Counted from the stretch's first letter, positions 21,456 to 32,327 are shown. The stretch: DNA of 64,000 bases from Phytophthora colocasiae (GCA_018806915.1 JAGKQI010000088.1:124001-188000), one strand, 5' to 3'. Numbers and translations: made by a program. The notes: generated from the letters alone by a model not told the origin.

Positions 21456-22553
21456 ATGCAAGCCCCCGCCCCCAAACCTGCCGCCGCGCCGCACAGCGGC
21501 CTGCTCACTGAGCTGCGCTCCCTGGTGAGCAGCGGTAACTACGGCAGTACGACCTACCGTCTGCATGACGTCTACAGACTCCTTGCGACGTCTATTGACC
21601 GCTACGTCGATGGCGGCTTCGATTGGACCTTCGCAGTGGAAAGTCAAGCTCCAGCGCTGGTTTTTCGAGACGCGTGCAACGACGTTGCAGGCTTCCGTGG
21701 CCTCCCCACGCTACCAGATGATGCTATGCATATGAAGAATCTGCTCAAGACGAACGATATTATCGCCTACATCAAGGAGGGCGTTCACAAGGAATGGGCG
21801 GCAAAACGGCAGTCTCCACCGGATCAGTACACTGCACAGCTACCCGGGTACTACACCAAAATGAAGTTCAAGACCGACGAAGGGTACGTTTACCCCCCGG
21901 AGTATTGGTTGCAGGCTGGAAACCGCGAGTCCGCCGTTCACGTGGATCACGGCCGAGTGATTAGCTACATTCCTCCTTGCGCAAACACCTGCTTCAAGAT
22001 TTGGGTCTTCTTTCCCCCCAACATCAAGCCGATGTTTAAATGGGCGTCCAAGGTTGACTCCTTCAACCGGATGCTGAGTACAAGTGGCGCGGCAGTACTC
22101 GTGCAACGACCAGGTGACGTGGTGTACCTGAACAGCTTGGTTTACCACTCGGTGTTGCTGGGGTTTCAGCCGGGAACGCAAGACGAAAGCAAGTGGGGCG
22201 CTATCTTCGGTGACGTAATCGTGCTGGCTCAAGATCGTCTACAGTCATTCCAGTACGCGACTCAGCTAGCCTCAGGAGCGGAGCGTGGATCGCGGGGAGC
22301 ATGGGAAGCGCTGCTGTATGCATTTTGTGTGATGGAAGGGCGTGTCTGGAAGGACGCTACGACGGAGGCTGAGAAGGACGCTAGGTTCGAGGACGAGAAG
22401 AAAATATTCCTGGAGAAGCTACAACCGACGGAAGCGACAGCGACCGCTCGCTCACTTGCCAATGCAAAGTGGAACAAGAAACGAACCATGCAGGAGAAGA
22501 TGCGAGAACTACGAGAGAAGAAAAAGGCAAAATCGGCCAGCATTAACAACTAA
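21456..22553 (+). CDS. JmjC-like cupin dioxygenase, repeat-associated
   Basis: Intact frame of 365 aa starting at an ATG. The central part shows a JmjC/2-oxoglutarate-Fe(II) oxygenase pattern: H162-V-D164 in SAVHVDHGRVISYIPP, then KIWVFFPP, and PGDVVYLNSLVYHSVLL with the distal His at 231. The N-terminus is Pro/Ala-rich; the C-terminus is strongly basic (RELREKKKAKSASINN), which could contact nucleic acid or act as a nuclear signal. The substrate is unknown; protein demethylation or nucleic-acid hydroxylation are the options for the fold. It is the only uninterrupted copy; others at 25619-26328 and 39524-40555 are cut. It stands head to head with the endonuclease-fold fragment and inside a duplicated, repeat-rich segment. 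Confidence 0.55.
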   Translation: MQAPAPKPAAAPHSGLLTELRSLVSSGNYGSTTYRLHDVYRLLATSIDRYVDGGFDWTFAVESQAPALVFRDACNDVAGFRGLPTLPDDAMHMKNLLKTNDIIAYIKEGVHKEWAAKRQSPPDQYTAQLPGYYTKMKFKTDEGYVYPPEYWLQAGNRESAVHVDHGRVISYIPPCANTCFKIWVFFPPNIKPMFKWASKVDSFNRMLSTSGAAVLVQRPGDVVYLNSLVYHSVLLGFQPGTQDESKWGAIFGDVIVLAQDRLQSFQYATQLASGAERGSRGAWEALLYAFCVMEGRVWKDATTEAEKDARFEDEKKIFLEKLQPTEATATARSLANAKWNKKRTMQEKMRELREKKKAKSASINN

Positions 22554-22581
22554 TACACATTGTTGTTGAAAACTTTCTTTT

Positions 22582-23253
22582 GCAGCCGCGGCTCTATCTC
22601 TTAGCCTTTTGATCTTTTGAATTCATCGGTAGATCCTCCAAATACTTCTACGAAACTTGGTCAGACCAGTTTAGTGTATCTATTGCTTTTACCCACCGAA
22701 AAACTACAAATTAGGCATCTCACGCAGCCGCGGCTCTCTATTAACGAGTTTAGGTTATTCCAATCGCTCATGTGGTGTCTACCTGTATTAGCGACAGTTG
22801 TGCAAGACCACATTGCACGAAAAATTTATCCACACGAAAAGGATAGTTCAAAATTTTTTTCTGCGTAACCGCATCTAAAGTTTTAATATTCTACGCAGCC
22901 GCGGCTCTGAATCTTGGTATCGTGTGTTTTGTGAGCCAGGAACACCTTGAGCAAAGTCTAATACTTACATTGGTCAGAAGATTTACTTGATGTGTCACTT
23001 CCGTGACATGGTATGACATGGTAATGGCATTACGAAAAACTTCAATACAATTCAAGTATAATAGAAAAAGTGTGGTAATCGCCGCAGCCGCGGCTCTAAT
23101 GTTGCGAACTATTCACACTTAAGCTTCGTGTACATCCTAATAACATGTTTCGAAAAGGTTGTATAGAGCATATTGCGACGCTGGGCACTTAATCTCACGT
23201 TGGTTAAAGTCGGTAATGTTGAAGTTGTGTTCTACCTGCGCAGCCGTGGCTCT
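22582..23253. repeat. five spaced GCAGCCGCGGCTCT motifs
   Basis: The 14-mer GCAGCCGCGGCTCT (core palindrome AGCCGCGGCT) occurs at 22582, 22724, 22895 and 23084, with a one-base variant at 23240. All are in the same orientation, with 142-189 bp between starts. The intervening sequence is AT-rich and not itself repeated. This looks like an array of protein-binding sites, possibly the subterminal region of the MULE that encodes the transposase at 23555-25399. Confidence 0.75.
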
Positions 23254-23554
23254 AATTTTACGAGCTATCCGCATGCAAGCGTTCATTACATCCTCATAGC
23301 ATGTATATAAAAGGATATTCAGAGCATATGATGACAGGTTTAACTCAGTCTCGAGTTTGGTGAAAATCTGACATGTTGAAGTGGCATGTCGAAGTCATAT
23401 ACTTCCCCCTGGCTGCCGCTAAGATTCAACTTATCCTTACGTAAGCGATACCTTACACGATCACCATTCTCTCCAACGCAAGAAATAGCCTTAAAAGAAT
23501 GTTATAACTCTAAAATATACTTATCTGTGAGCGCGGTGTTCACTGGAGTCTTAA

Positions 23555-25399
23555 CTAGTCTAAGCTAAGAGCATGTGAGACCACCGCAGGCCGCCCACCC
23601 AGACTGTTCCTGTCGGTCTTAGCTCGTTTCACTCGGCGATTAACGAATCTACGCTCGGTCCCTGCCCAACCGTGAATAGGTTGATTCGCGCTTCGAAGTC
23701 CTGCTAACAGGTGAACACAGTTACCATATTTGAACCATGCCTTGCAGGGGCACGACTTGGTATCCACATCGACTGCCCACCCTCCATGGGGCTGTCCAAG
23801 GCGCTCCATCCGGCGATTATTTCTCTCACCTAGCTCTGCATCCTTCGCGTTCTCTATAGAATGAACCAAACTTTTGACAACATAAGCGTTTGTCATTCCA
23901 CTGACATCACCCAAAAGAAACTGGACGGTTTGTCGAGAATGCATCACCAAAAGTTTGCCAGCCTTGAGAAGCTGCTTCGTTCGCGATATGAGAGTAAGTG
24001 ATGGTCGTGGCTCAGTCGCGAAGTGAGGGAATGCAAGTGAGCGGTGGTGAGCCATGCTGATGACCTTCTGTAGCAATGCACAAAGCTTCATCCGAACCCT
24101 CAAAGTATAGTCTCGCTTGATCACCTTGTTAAATTGTTCAACTGGGTTGTTCGTCTTAGCGAAGCCGGGTGGAGACCAGAAGCACTGCCACTTGCAGAAA
24201 CGACTTTTGATCCACACCTTCTGAAAGTAGCCAGCAAAAGTATTCAGTTCAGGAACAGCGCGCCACACAGAATCCGCTTTCTCGACGAAATCATTATACT
24301 CCAGTTCACTTGTCGCGTAGTGCATTTCGTAGATGTATCGAAAAACTAAGTGCTTGGCGTTGTTCGACAGCCCTCCAAGTCGCTTCTTGACATTCTCAAC
24401 CACATGAAAGAAGCACATCAAGTAGGTAGGAGTAGTGTGATCCGTACTGAGCGCCAGTGTCTGATCAAACCCATTGTATTGGGCGTCTTCTGCGTCGCCC
24501 ATAAAATAGCTAACAGTAAGGTCTTTTCCAACCACGCCCTTGTACAAACTCATCAGACTCCGTAGAGCATGCGCGTATTGTACCGCTGTGCGCTGCGACG
24601 TAATGAAAAACGCCAAGGGGTGGAACTGGCGCGCTGAATCCGAAATTCCACAGACCATAAGAGGGTAGTCACAGAGCACTAGCTTAAAAGTGGCGTCCAT
24701 GTGAAATACGAACGTGCTGGGATCTCGGTTTGCAGCTTTCAGGAGAAACTTTGTAGTTATGCCGATCACTAACGGGTTTTCATCGCTTCCATCGCCGAGA
24801 ACAGGGCAACCATCATTGCCCACTGAGTATCCGAACGTGAAGGCTGCAGAGTCAGGGAGACGTTCTGAAAACGGGGTGCCTGCAGCAATTTCAACCATCT
24901 CCTCCACTAAGTCTGTGTTGGAAAGCTTGCTTCTCTTGTAGTTGTAGACAAAATTTTGGATCTGCTTAAGAGCAGGTAGCGTGTCTGCGGTGAGCTCGAG
25001 TCTATCGATTAATTCGTTGCGGATGCGTGCAGGCTTCACGTCTTGCAGAACTAGATTTTGGATCAATGCTTTAATCGACCTTGACAACTTGGGCTTCTTT
25101 GTCTGCCCGCCCGTTGAAATGTGGTGCCCATGCTGGTACATGTGACATAGCTGCGAAGTCTCACAGGACACTGTCTTTAGCTTAAACGCGCACGCTGTGT
25201 CGGAGTCGAAGCAGGAGTCGGATCCGCAACCGAAAATGCGATAGCGCATGCGGTGCTCGTCGAAGTTTACTTTACACACCGTGCACCGCTTCAGCTGGCT
25301 GGCAAGCACTTTCATGGGGGGGAATGCGTCGAGTCTGCGATTGATGAGCTTGTCGCCGCGCAGACTGTCTTGAAGGCGCCAGTTGTAGGTGGTAGTCAT
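23555..25399 (-). CDS. MULE transposase, intact, 614 aa
   Basis: Uninterrupted Mutator-like transposase from an ATG at 25399. The N-terminus has a Cys/His-rich DNA-binding region (CTVCKVNFDEHRMRYRIFGC with further cysteines, residues about 38-85). The DDE core follows: first Asp in FHMDATFK (about 232), second region FMGDAEDAQYNG (about 296), the MULE hallmark CFFHVVENVKK (about 325), and NNPVEQFNKVIKRDY, which probably contains the catalytic Glu. A SWIM zinc finger closes it (CPCKAWFKYGNCVH, about residue 549). It lies in the spacer of palindrome 1, so it is present once. It could mobilise the broken copies only if it recognises their ends, which is not known. Confidence 0.9.
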   Translation of the reverse strand: MTTTYNWRLQDSLRGDKLINRRLDAFPPMKVLASQLKRCTVCKVNFDEHRMRYRIFGCGSDSCFDSDTACAFKLKTVSCETSQLCHMYQHGHHISTGGQTKKPKLSRSIKALIQNLVLQDVKPARIRNELIDRLELTADTLPALKQIQNFVYNYKRSKLSNTDLVEEMVEIAAGTPFSERLPDSAAFTFGYSVGNDGCPVLGDGSDENPLVIGITTKFLLKAANRDPSTFVFHMDATFKLVLCDYPLMVCGISDSARQFHPLAFFITSQRTAVQYAHALRSLMSLYKGVVGKDLTVSYFMGDAEDAQYNGFDQTLALSTDHTTPTYLMCFFHVVENVKKRLGGLSNNAKHLVFRYIYEMHYATSELEYNDFVEKADSVWRAVPELNTFAGYFQKVWIKSRFCKWQCFWSPPGFAKTNNPVEQFNKVIKRDYTLRVRMKLCALLQKVISMAHHRSLAFPHFATEPRPSLTLISRTKQLLKAGKLLVMHSRQTVQFLLGDVSGMTNAYVVKSLVHSIENAKDAELGERNNRRMERLGQPHGGWAVDVDTKSCPCKAWFKYGNCVHLLAGLRSANQPIHGWAGTERRFVNRRVKRAKTDRNSLGGRPAVVSHALSLD

Positions 25400-25618
25400 G
25401 CTTTAGTTAGCTGGTGCAAAAGTGAAAAGGGGGAGGCAGCTTTCCGCACCACACGAGGTCGAGCTCTCTGATTGGTAGGGGGTTTTGGTAGATGATTTTT
25501 ACTGGTCGGTAGACCAGTCTTCAGTGCAAGAGAGAGCTTTATTTCTGAACCAAAAAGACTGACTTTTGTACGGAGGGACTGAAGATTCAGATTCGTGCCC
25601 ATTGAACTGTACAACTGA
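25400..25618. other. 5' flank of the MULE transposase gene
   Basis: About 220 bp between the transposase ATG and the point where JmjC-like copy 2 stops matching copy 1 (25618/25619). A candidate outer end of the element is the TTGTACAG sequence (minus strand) at that junction, but no matching inverted end was found at 22.2-23.5 kb. Confidence 0.3.
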
Positions 25619-26328
25619 AACCCTAGCAACACCGAGTGGTAAACCAAGCTGTTCAGGTACACCACGTCACCTGGTCGTTGCACGAGTACTGCCGCGCCAC
25701 TTGTACTCAGCATCCGGTTGAAGGAGTCAACCTTGGACGCCCATTTAAACATCGGCTTGATGTTGGGGGGAAAGAAGACCCAAATCTTGAAGCAGGTGTT
25801 TGCGCAAGGAGGAATGTAGCTAATCACTCGGCCGTGATCCACGTGAACGGCGGACTCGCGGTTTCCAGCCTGCAACCAATACTCCGGGGGGTAAACGTAC
25901 CCTTCGTCGGTCTTGAACTTCATTTTGGTGTAGTACCCGGGTAGCTGTGCAGTGTACTGATCCGGTGGAGACTGCCGTTTTGCCGCCCATTCCTTGTGAA
26001 CGCCCTCCTTGATGTAGGCGATAATATCGTTCGTCTTGAGCAGATTCTTCATATGCATAGCATCATCTGGTAGCGTGGGGAGGCCACGGAAGCCTGCAAC
26101 GTCGTTGCACGCGTCTCGAAAAACCAGCGCTGGAGCTTGACTTTCCACTGCGAAGGTCCAATCGAAGCCGCCATCGACGTAGCGGTCAATAGACGTCGCA
26201 AGGAGTCTGTAGACGTCATGCAGACGGTAGGTCGTACTGCCGTAGTTACCGCTGCTCACCAGGGAGCGCAGCTCAGTGAGCAGGCCGCTGTGCGGCGCGG
26301 CGGCAGGTTTGGGGGCGGGGGCTTGCAT
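25619..26328 (-). pseudogene. JmjC-like gene, copy 2, 3'-truncated
   Basis: Matches copy 1 from its ATG to the codons for LLGFQ (residue about 237), including H162, D164 and H231. It then breaks into unrelated sequence at 25618 and reads 70 foreign residues before a stop at 25396. The cupin core is therefore complete but the basic C-terminal tail is lost. Confidence 0.75.
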
Positions 26329-26342
26329 GGCGTGCTATCTTT

Positions 26343-26843
26343 TTGACGAATGGCAGATCAGTAGTCCCCTATTCCCTAACTGATGAGATTCTAGTATGTG
26401 GTACAATAGTCAGACTTGGAGGTACAGATTTCAGGTTTTCTCTGTTGCCTGGCACCGACAAGCGAATGCACGACGCGATGAAACGCAAACGAGACAACCC
26501 AGGTAATGACGATTTCATCACAATCCCAAAGTCATCGTTGTCTCGGCAAATAGTGGAGCGGGTGGAAGACGGTCAACAAGCAAATCAGCTGTACGTGCCT
26601 CGGGCATCGAACTATACTGCTATTGATGCGTGGATGCCGGAGTTCGGTGGATTCCAGATGACTGTGGGAAAAACGCATACCATCAAGGACGGGGCAGCAA
26701 ATGATTTGGCGAAACTGGGTCCGAATGGCAATCGACTCTTCTTTTTGCTTACACCAGACAACTACGACGGCTTCACCAAGAAGACACCTCAAACCATTGA
26801 GCAGTATGCACTTTGTATTCCATATCCCGAGCAGGTGCAATGA
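26343..26843 (+). pseudogene. restriction-endonuclease-fold fragment, copy 2
   Basis: Same 166-codon frame as at 20941-21441 with an identical translation, in the opposite orientation. It lacks an ATG, and its 5' edge lies 14 bp from the start of JmjC-like copy 2. Confidence 0.45.
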
Positions 26844-27004
26844 ATAAGTGTTTCAACGCTTCAATGACATCAGCTTCTCTTTCACGGCCTACAAGATACT
26901 ACAGTATTATTACTTCGTGATCTAACGTAGAATACCGAATACATGTAGTACGCGGTACTTTGCTACAAGGTACTTACATGTAGTAGTAGTAGAACGAGGT
27001 AGAA

Positions 27005-29273
27005 GAGACCGGGGTGCCAACAAACACCTTTAGGTGCGAAAACAAAACGAGATTGGGTCTCAGCAAAACTAAAAAGGCTTCAGCAAAAGCAGCACCACGT
27101 TTTGGTGCGCAAGCAAACAGATTTTGGTGGCTCGGTAAAATAGATTTGAAATTGCACAGCCAGGCTCCATGATTCAAAATAACTCGCCGTTTATTCGGGC
27201 CGACCTATTTCAAATTTGCTCGGACCGAGTTAATCCGAGACATGGACTCAAAAAAACTCGTGCCGAGTTAATTTAGGACCAATTCGCACCTCCAAGCTTC
27301 CACTTTCCATTTCGTCAGGGAAATGCCACGCATTGCCTGGCAACTACTAGCTGAGCATGCAACAAGTGGTAAGTTTGAAAAGCACCGGGCCTCGACATTT
27401 TGCTGCTCAGGGATCTACGTGAAGCGGAATCTCAACTGTCAGATTTGTGACGCCGATCACGAAATGGTCGAGCGTAGACTCGAATGCATCAGCCCAAGTT
27501 GCGCGGCAATCGAGACTGCACACGACGGCTCTCAGTGCAGTGTGCAGTGGAAATACTGGACGTGTGCATCAAAGTCAGCGTTGCGCGTGGTTTCTAACGG
27601 AAAAGCGCATTTTCGCGGAGAAGGACCATGCACAGGCACCCACCGCGTTCCTATTTCAGATGAAGTAAGGCTTTACGTCGCAAAAATGGATTCTTTCGGT
27701 GTCCGTCCTCGTCGCATCTGGAGCAATTTTCGACGCACATCTGAGGTTTCTACACAAACACTAGGCATCCCGTCCAGGACGCAAATCGCTGACTGTGTTA
27801 AAAGGCTTCGACGTGCGAATCTGTCTCGCAATACAAGGGAAGCTGTGAAGAAACTAACAGTTGAGCATCCATTTGTTGATGGTATTGACAATGGCAAAGC
27901 ATTTCTCTTTGGTCCGAATGTTGAAGACGATGGATTTCCTCGCATCGGAAAAAGAAGTGCTGAAGATCCGTTTGTTCTAGGTGTATCGACGCTTAGCCTG
28001 CTTACTAAAGTTCACAAGCTGTGAGGTCCGGAGCATTTTCGGCTATTCCACACGGACGCTACGTTCAAGTTAAGCGACTTAGGCTACCCGGTTCTAACTT
28101 GCGGGTTTTCGGACCGATCGAGGAAGTATCATCTAGTGGCGATTATCCTGGTCAGCGAACGCATCGCGAGTATGAAATGGCGTTTGAGTATTGCGAAACT
28201 TTACCGGAGAGTTTTCGGCACGGGTTTGAGCGTTGATGCCATAATGGGTGATGCCGAAGATGCACAACTGAACACCCTGCGAAGCGTGGACGCATTTAGT
28301 GAGTGTAAGTACCTAATGTGCTTCTTTCACGTCCTGTACAACGTACACAAGAAGACGAGGCACCTTCAGGCTACACAGGGTGTCATGATGGAATTATGGA
28401 CATGCATTTTACGGCGAATTGCATGGAGTATTGTGCGGTTAAAGATCGCATTATAGCCTCACGGAGAGCTGACCCGTGTCTTATATCGTTCTCTAACTAT
28501 TTCGAGGAACAGTATTGCAGCTCCAAATGACGAGATTAGGAGGACAGCAAAGTGGATGAAAAAATCGAAGGCTGTCGTGGTTTTTCGAGCCGATACCGAG
28601 TATCAAGTTCGCGTGTTGCATGTGCTTGATGTTCCTCTCTATATTTCTACAACGATCACTAAGTCGGATAGGCCGGCCTTCGCGTATGCCAAGCATTGCT
28701 GCGAGACGAACTACTTGATTGATCTAGTTCTAAAACATCTCCTCGAGATCGATTTACAATATATGGCATCTCAATACTTTCCCATGTAATTCCAGTTTTA
28801 GTGCACCTTTGGTATGCGTTCATGCGAATTAATACACCTTCAGTGTGATTCAGTTTAACTCGGTGCAAGTATTATTGTAGATTCAGTGTGATTCAGTTTA
28901 ACTCGGTACGAGTTATTGTGGATTCAGTGTGATTCAGTTTAACTCGGTACGAGTTATTGTGGATTCAGTGTGATTCAGTTTAACTCGGTACGAGTTATTG
29001 TGGATTCATGCGTGACCCTCGAGAGATACGTGCGTGTAAGCGCTGTGCCGAGCTACAGGAAATGACGATGTCGAGATGCCGAGAAATCTTCGGCGTTTCG
29101 CTTCACCCACCCGACCGTCCTTCCTAATGCTTTGTGAGGCTGTGAGTGTTAGTTTGTGGATGTTAGCAAAAATTACATGTACGGTAGTTAAAAGCTGGCT
29201 ACACAGCATTTTGCTCAAGCCCATTTCTGTCTTTTGCCGACGCCCCATTCGAATTTTGTTGACGCACTTTTCC
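27005..29273 (-). mobile_element. MULE copy M2 (2269 bp)
   Basis: Reverse-orientation copy of M1, flanked by CGAGGTAGAA (26995-27004 and 29274-29283), the complement of the same target duplication. It has four subterminal array units at 28846-29008, one more than M1, which accounts for the 43-bp length difference. Confidence 0.8.
27323..28789 (+). pseudogene. MULE transposase remnant in M2
   Basis: Same broken transposase as in M1: N-terminal frame 27323-28024 ending at the shared TGA, then pieces at 28021-28456 and 28556-28789. A two-base difference at about 28188 (GTTTGAG against GTTTGGAAG in M1) adds one more frameshift that is private to this copy. Confidence 0.8.
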
Positions 29274-29336
29274 CGAGGTAGAACACACAGGCAATTTCGT
29301 AGAAGGCACTAATTCTATTGTTATTTTTTATTGTAG

Positions 29337-30455
29337 CGAGAACGAGATCGTCGGGAGCGCTATTCTACGGGTCTTCCAGAGAGCAAGAGCCCATTTAGCA
29401 CAAGTGAACGACCCTTCTAAGGTTGAACGGGTAGAATTTGTGAAACTACTGCTTGAAAGTGCTAACTTGACCTTTTTTTCTTTATGGTTTGTAGCTTCTC
29501 GGTCATTTGGCGGGACCTTTGGTGCTTCCAGCGTCGAGGACGTTGACGCTGCAGATGCTAGCGACGATGCCGTCGCTGCTTGTGCACGACACGTCGCTGC
29601 AGGAGCAGATCCTGAAGGGGCTTTCAGCTGAAGATAAAGATGAACGCTCGGCTGCAGTTGAAGCGGCCAGAGCATTCCTGTCATTCTCCACGACGTTCCG
29701 GAAAGATGTACTGAGGTTGAGTCTTGAGGAAAAGTCGACAGCTTTATGTTCGTTGCTAGAAGTTGCGGTAGCGAACGCCGTAGATGCACAACAGGCGTGG
29801 ACACGCTGTGCGGAGCTGTATGAACGACTGGTTGATGACAAGAGTGCTGTGGCAAGTTTGCGTGCTATGACGGCTCTGACTGGCGCCTATCCTGATTCTT
29901 TGCTGGAGATGCATGGACAACTGCTGCATCACATTCTCGATCAAGATCCTCGGGCCTTCGTGCGAAATTTTGCGGTGCTGGTTACACAGCAACTTGTTCC
30001 CAAGGTTGATGAAGATCATGACCAGCTAAAACCCGTCCTGGAAGGTATTTTTTCAAGAACCACGAGACATGCAAACAATCGCCTCGTGTATTGTCCTCAC
30101 TTACGGGCCTGCGGTCTCGTGGCAGCCGTATTTCAATGCGGAGGATTTCCCGGAGAATATGTCTCATGTGTGGGAAACTCACTTTGGATATTTGAAGCAG
30201 CACTCGGACGTGCCATTGGTGATCGGAGAATGGGGAGGACTTCACGAGAATCCCAAGGATTGGGAATGGCAGACGCGTTTCGCTGAATACGCAAAGAATA
30301 TCGGTGTCAGTGGGGTTATTTTCTGGTGTGTGAACCCAAACGGAGGTGACACGGATAGATTGCTTTGTGCAGACTGGCACACACCGAACGCGAATGGTTT
30401 TCAGCTATTGTCACGCTTTAAAGGAACCGCCTTGCCGCCATGTCCATTGTGCTGA
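29337..30455 (+). pseudogene. INTS7-like/GH5 cellulase chimera, copy 1
   Basis: The first part is INTS7-like: the exon from 29337 (SAILRVFQRARAHLAQVND), a splice acceptor before LLGHLAGPLVLPAS, and a frame continuing to about 30060. There the sequence switches, inside SRTTRH, to the C-terminal part of a glycoside hydrolase family 5 endoglucanase. GH5 signs are YGPAVSWQPYF, VIGEWGGLH with the catalytic-type Glu, GVIFWCVNPNGGDT and a closing Cys pair (PPCPLC). The two parts start in phase, but after NRLVYCPH a two-base loss (near 30097) throws the GH5 part into another frame, so no fused protein is made as written. Near-identical copies are at 35340-36474 and 43650-44769. Confidence 0.75.
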
Positions 30456-30505
30456 AAGGAATGGTTTTAATCTTAAAAAATATCTTTTAGAAGTGCGTAT
30501 TCCAT

Positions 30506-32327
30506 GGAATTCCCATGTTGTAGGGAAGTCTATGGAGTTGGGAGACCGAAGCAACAGGAAACCTTCCACAGCCGAAGCCAGTAAGACGCACAGATTAGCG
30601 TGGGCTTGAAGAGCGTCCAAGTCATACGGATCAGCTCCAAGAAGCAAGGCTCGCAGTGCTCCAAACTTGCTTGCAAGGGTACGCAGCTGCTTACTCAACT
30701 GCCCTTCTCGTCCAAGCGGGTTACCAGCCGAATTCGTAAATGATGATTCGCTGGCAAGCTGTTGTGCATTCTGCAGGAGCTGCAACCACTCCAATCGTAG
30801 GGCAACGAAGTGCAGTTGTAGATCGAAACGGAAGCTTGAGGTACGCGCAGCTTGCAGATACATACTTGTACGGGTCAGCAAATGAAGACTGTCCAGATGG
30901 ACTGATTGGTCTGTTGCGATACGTGATTCTGCTTCACACAAGGTGTGTAAAGCATGCAGCCAGCCACCGAAACACTCGCTATCAGCCTTGGCTGCAACAA
31001 CGTCCAGCAACTGCGCAGCCAGTGCAAATCGTCCTCGCATCATCGCTAGTCTCGCCATCTCGTATCGTTCCGCGTGATTCTCGTAGTGCTCCGGGATAAG
31101 GAGCTCTTGTTCGAACTCGGATATAGTCTTGTTGTCACTGTTAGCCAGCACCATATCCTGCGTCCAGAGGAAAAATGTAGCTGCGACTGCCCTCAATCTC
31201 TTTGCGTCTGCTTGCTCTACTGCTGCCAGTTCCTGCAGCAACATAGGAAGCTCCTTGTTGATTACACTGGTGGTTGGCGGTTGCAACTGGGCTCCAAGAG
31301 TTTTGTAGACCAATGATCTACGCAATTTCGAGACGTCAAGGTCAAGGTTGCTATCAGCAGGAACTGATAGCAACTCAATCAAACGTGAAGCAACGTAACT
31401 CGCGAGACGCTGAGGGTAGTCTTTGCTGAGCTGAGTAATAGCCTTCAACGCATGATTCCATGTAGTCTTGGCAGCAATGACAGCTCGGGGATGTAACAGC
31501 AGTAGAAGCTCATCAACACTTTGCTCAGGGGATGTTATACCATCAAGTGACAGCTTCTGGCGAGCAATATTTGCGATGATTGCCGTGTAGACTTGTCCAA
31601 ACCGCTCGTCGGTGGCAGTAGCGAGCAAAACCTTGGCGTCGTTAAGTAGAGCCTCAGCCATTTCACCCAAATCCTGGTTTGTAGACGACCATTTTTCAAG
31701 AAGAAGCAGAGATGATAACGTGATGCGCATATTAACACGCCGCGAAGTTGTCTGTCTTGTGGTTCTTGAGAAAAACCCTTCCAGCACGATGTCTAGCTGG
31801 TCATGATCTTCATCAACCTTGGCAACAAGTTGCTGTGTAACCAGCACCGCAAAATTTCGCACGAAGGCCCGAGGATCTTGATCGAGAATGTGATGCAGCA
31901 GTTGTCCATGCATCTCCAGCAAAGAATCAGGATAGGCGCCAGTCAGAGCCGTCATAGCACGCAAACTTGCCACAGCACTCTTGTCATCAACCAGTCGTTC
32001 ATACAGCTCCGCACAGCGTGTCCACGCCTGTTGTGCATCTACGGCGTTCGCTACCGCAACTTCTAGCAACGAACATAAAGCTGTCGACTTTTCCTCAAGA
32101 CTCAACGTCAGTACATCTTTCCGGAACGTCGTGGAGAATGACAGGAATGCTCTGGCTGCTTCAACTGCAGCCGAGCGTTCATCTTTATCTTCAGCTGAAA
32201 GCCCCTTCAGGATCTGCTCCTGCAGCGAGGTGTCGTGCACAAGCAGCGACGGCATCGTCGTTAGCATCTGCAGCGTCAACGTCCTCGACGCTGGAAGCAC
32301 CAAAGGTCCCGCCAAATGACCGAGAAG
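30506..32327 (-). pseudogene. INTS7-like gene, 3'-truncated copy
   Basis: Long uninterrupted frame of about 610 codons from the splice acceptor side (LLGHLAGPLV, 32327) to FPTTWEF, where it is cut and joined to the tail of the chimera at 30505. It differs from the copy at 47734-50268 at roughly 15 residues spread through the middle (for example DLDVSKLRRSLVYK against DPDVSKLRRTLVFK) but keeps its frame. That pattern suggests the copy came from a functional, slightly diverged gene. The upstream exon is present at about 32400-32490. Confidence 0.75.

Larger units (their letters stand above)
18341..22168 (+). repeat. palindrome 1, left arm
   Basis: This 3.8-kb segment recurs in reverse orientation at 25619-29487. 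In order it holds an INTS7-like 5' fragment (minus), MULE copy 1, the endonuclease-fold fragment and most of the JmjC-like gene. The two arms agree base for base over long stretches, with scattered one-base differences and a different number of subterminal repeat units. Confidence 0.85.
25619..29487 (-). repeat. palindrome 1, right arm
   Basis: Reverse-orientation copy of 18341-22168. The arm continues past the point where the left copy stops: after 29487 the INTS7-like sequence goes on to 30505. Confidence 0.85.

Noticed and set aside
22262..26346. Frames opposite the JmjC-like gene and the mirror-image frames in the other arm
   Set aside because: They lie antisense to the cupin coding sequence, vary in length with each indel, and show no domain; only the strand with the H-x-D...H pattern is kept.
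30411..30505. C-terminal 30 codons of the truncated INTS7-like frame (FHGIRTSKRYF...)
   Set aside because: These codons are the antisense of the GH5 tail beyond the duplication junction at 30505/30506, so they are not part of the gene family.
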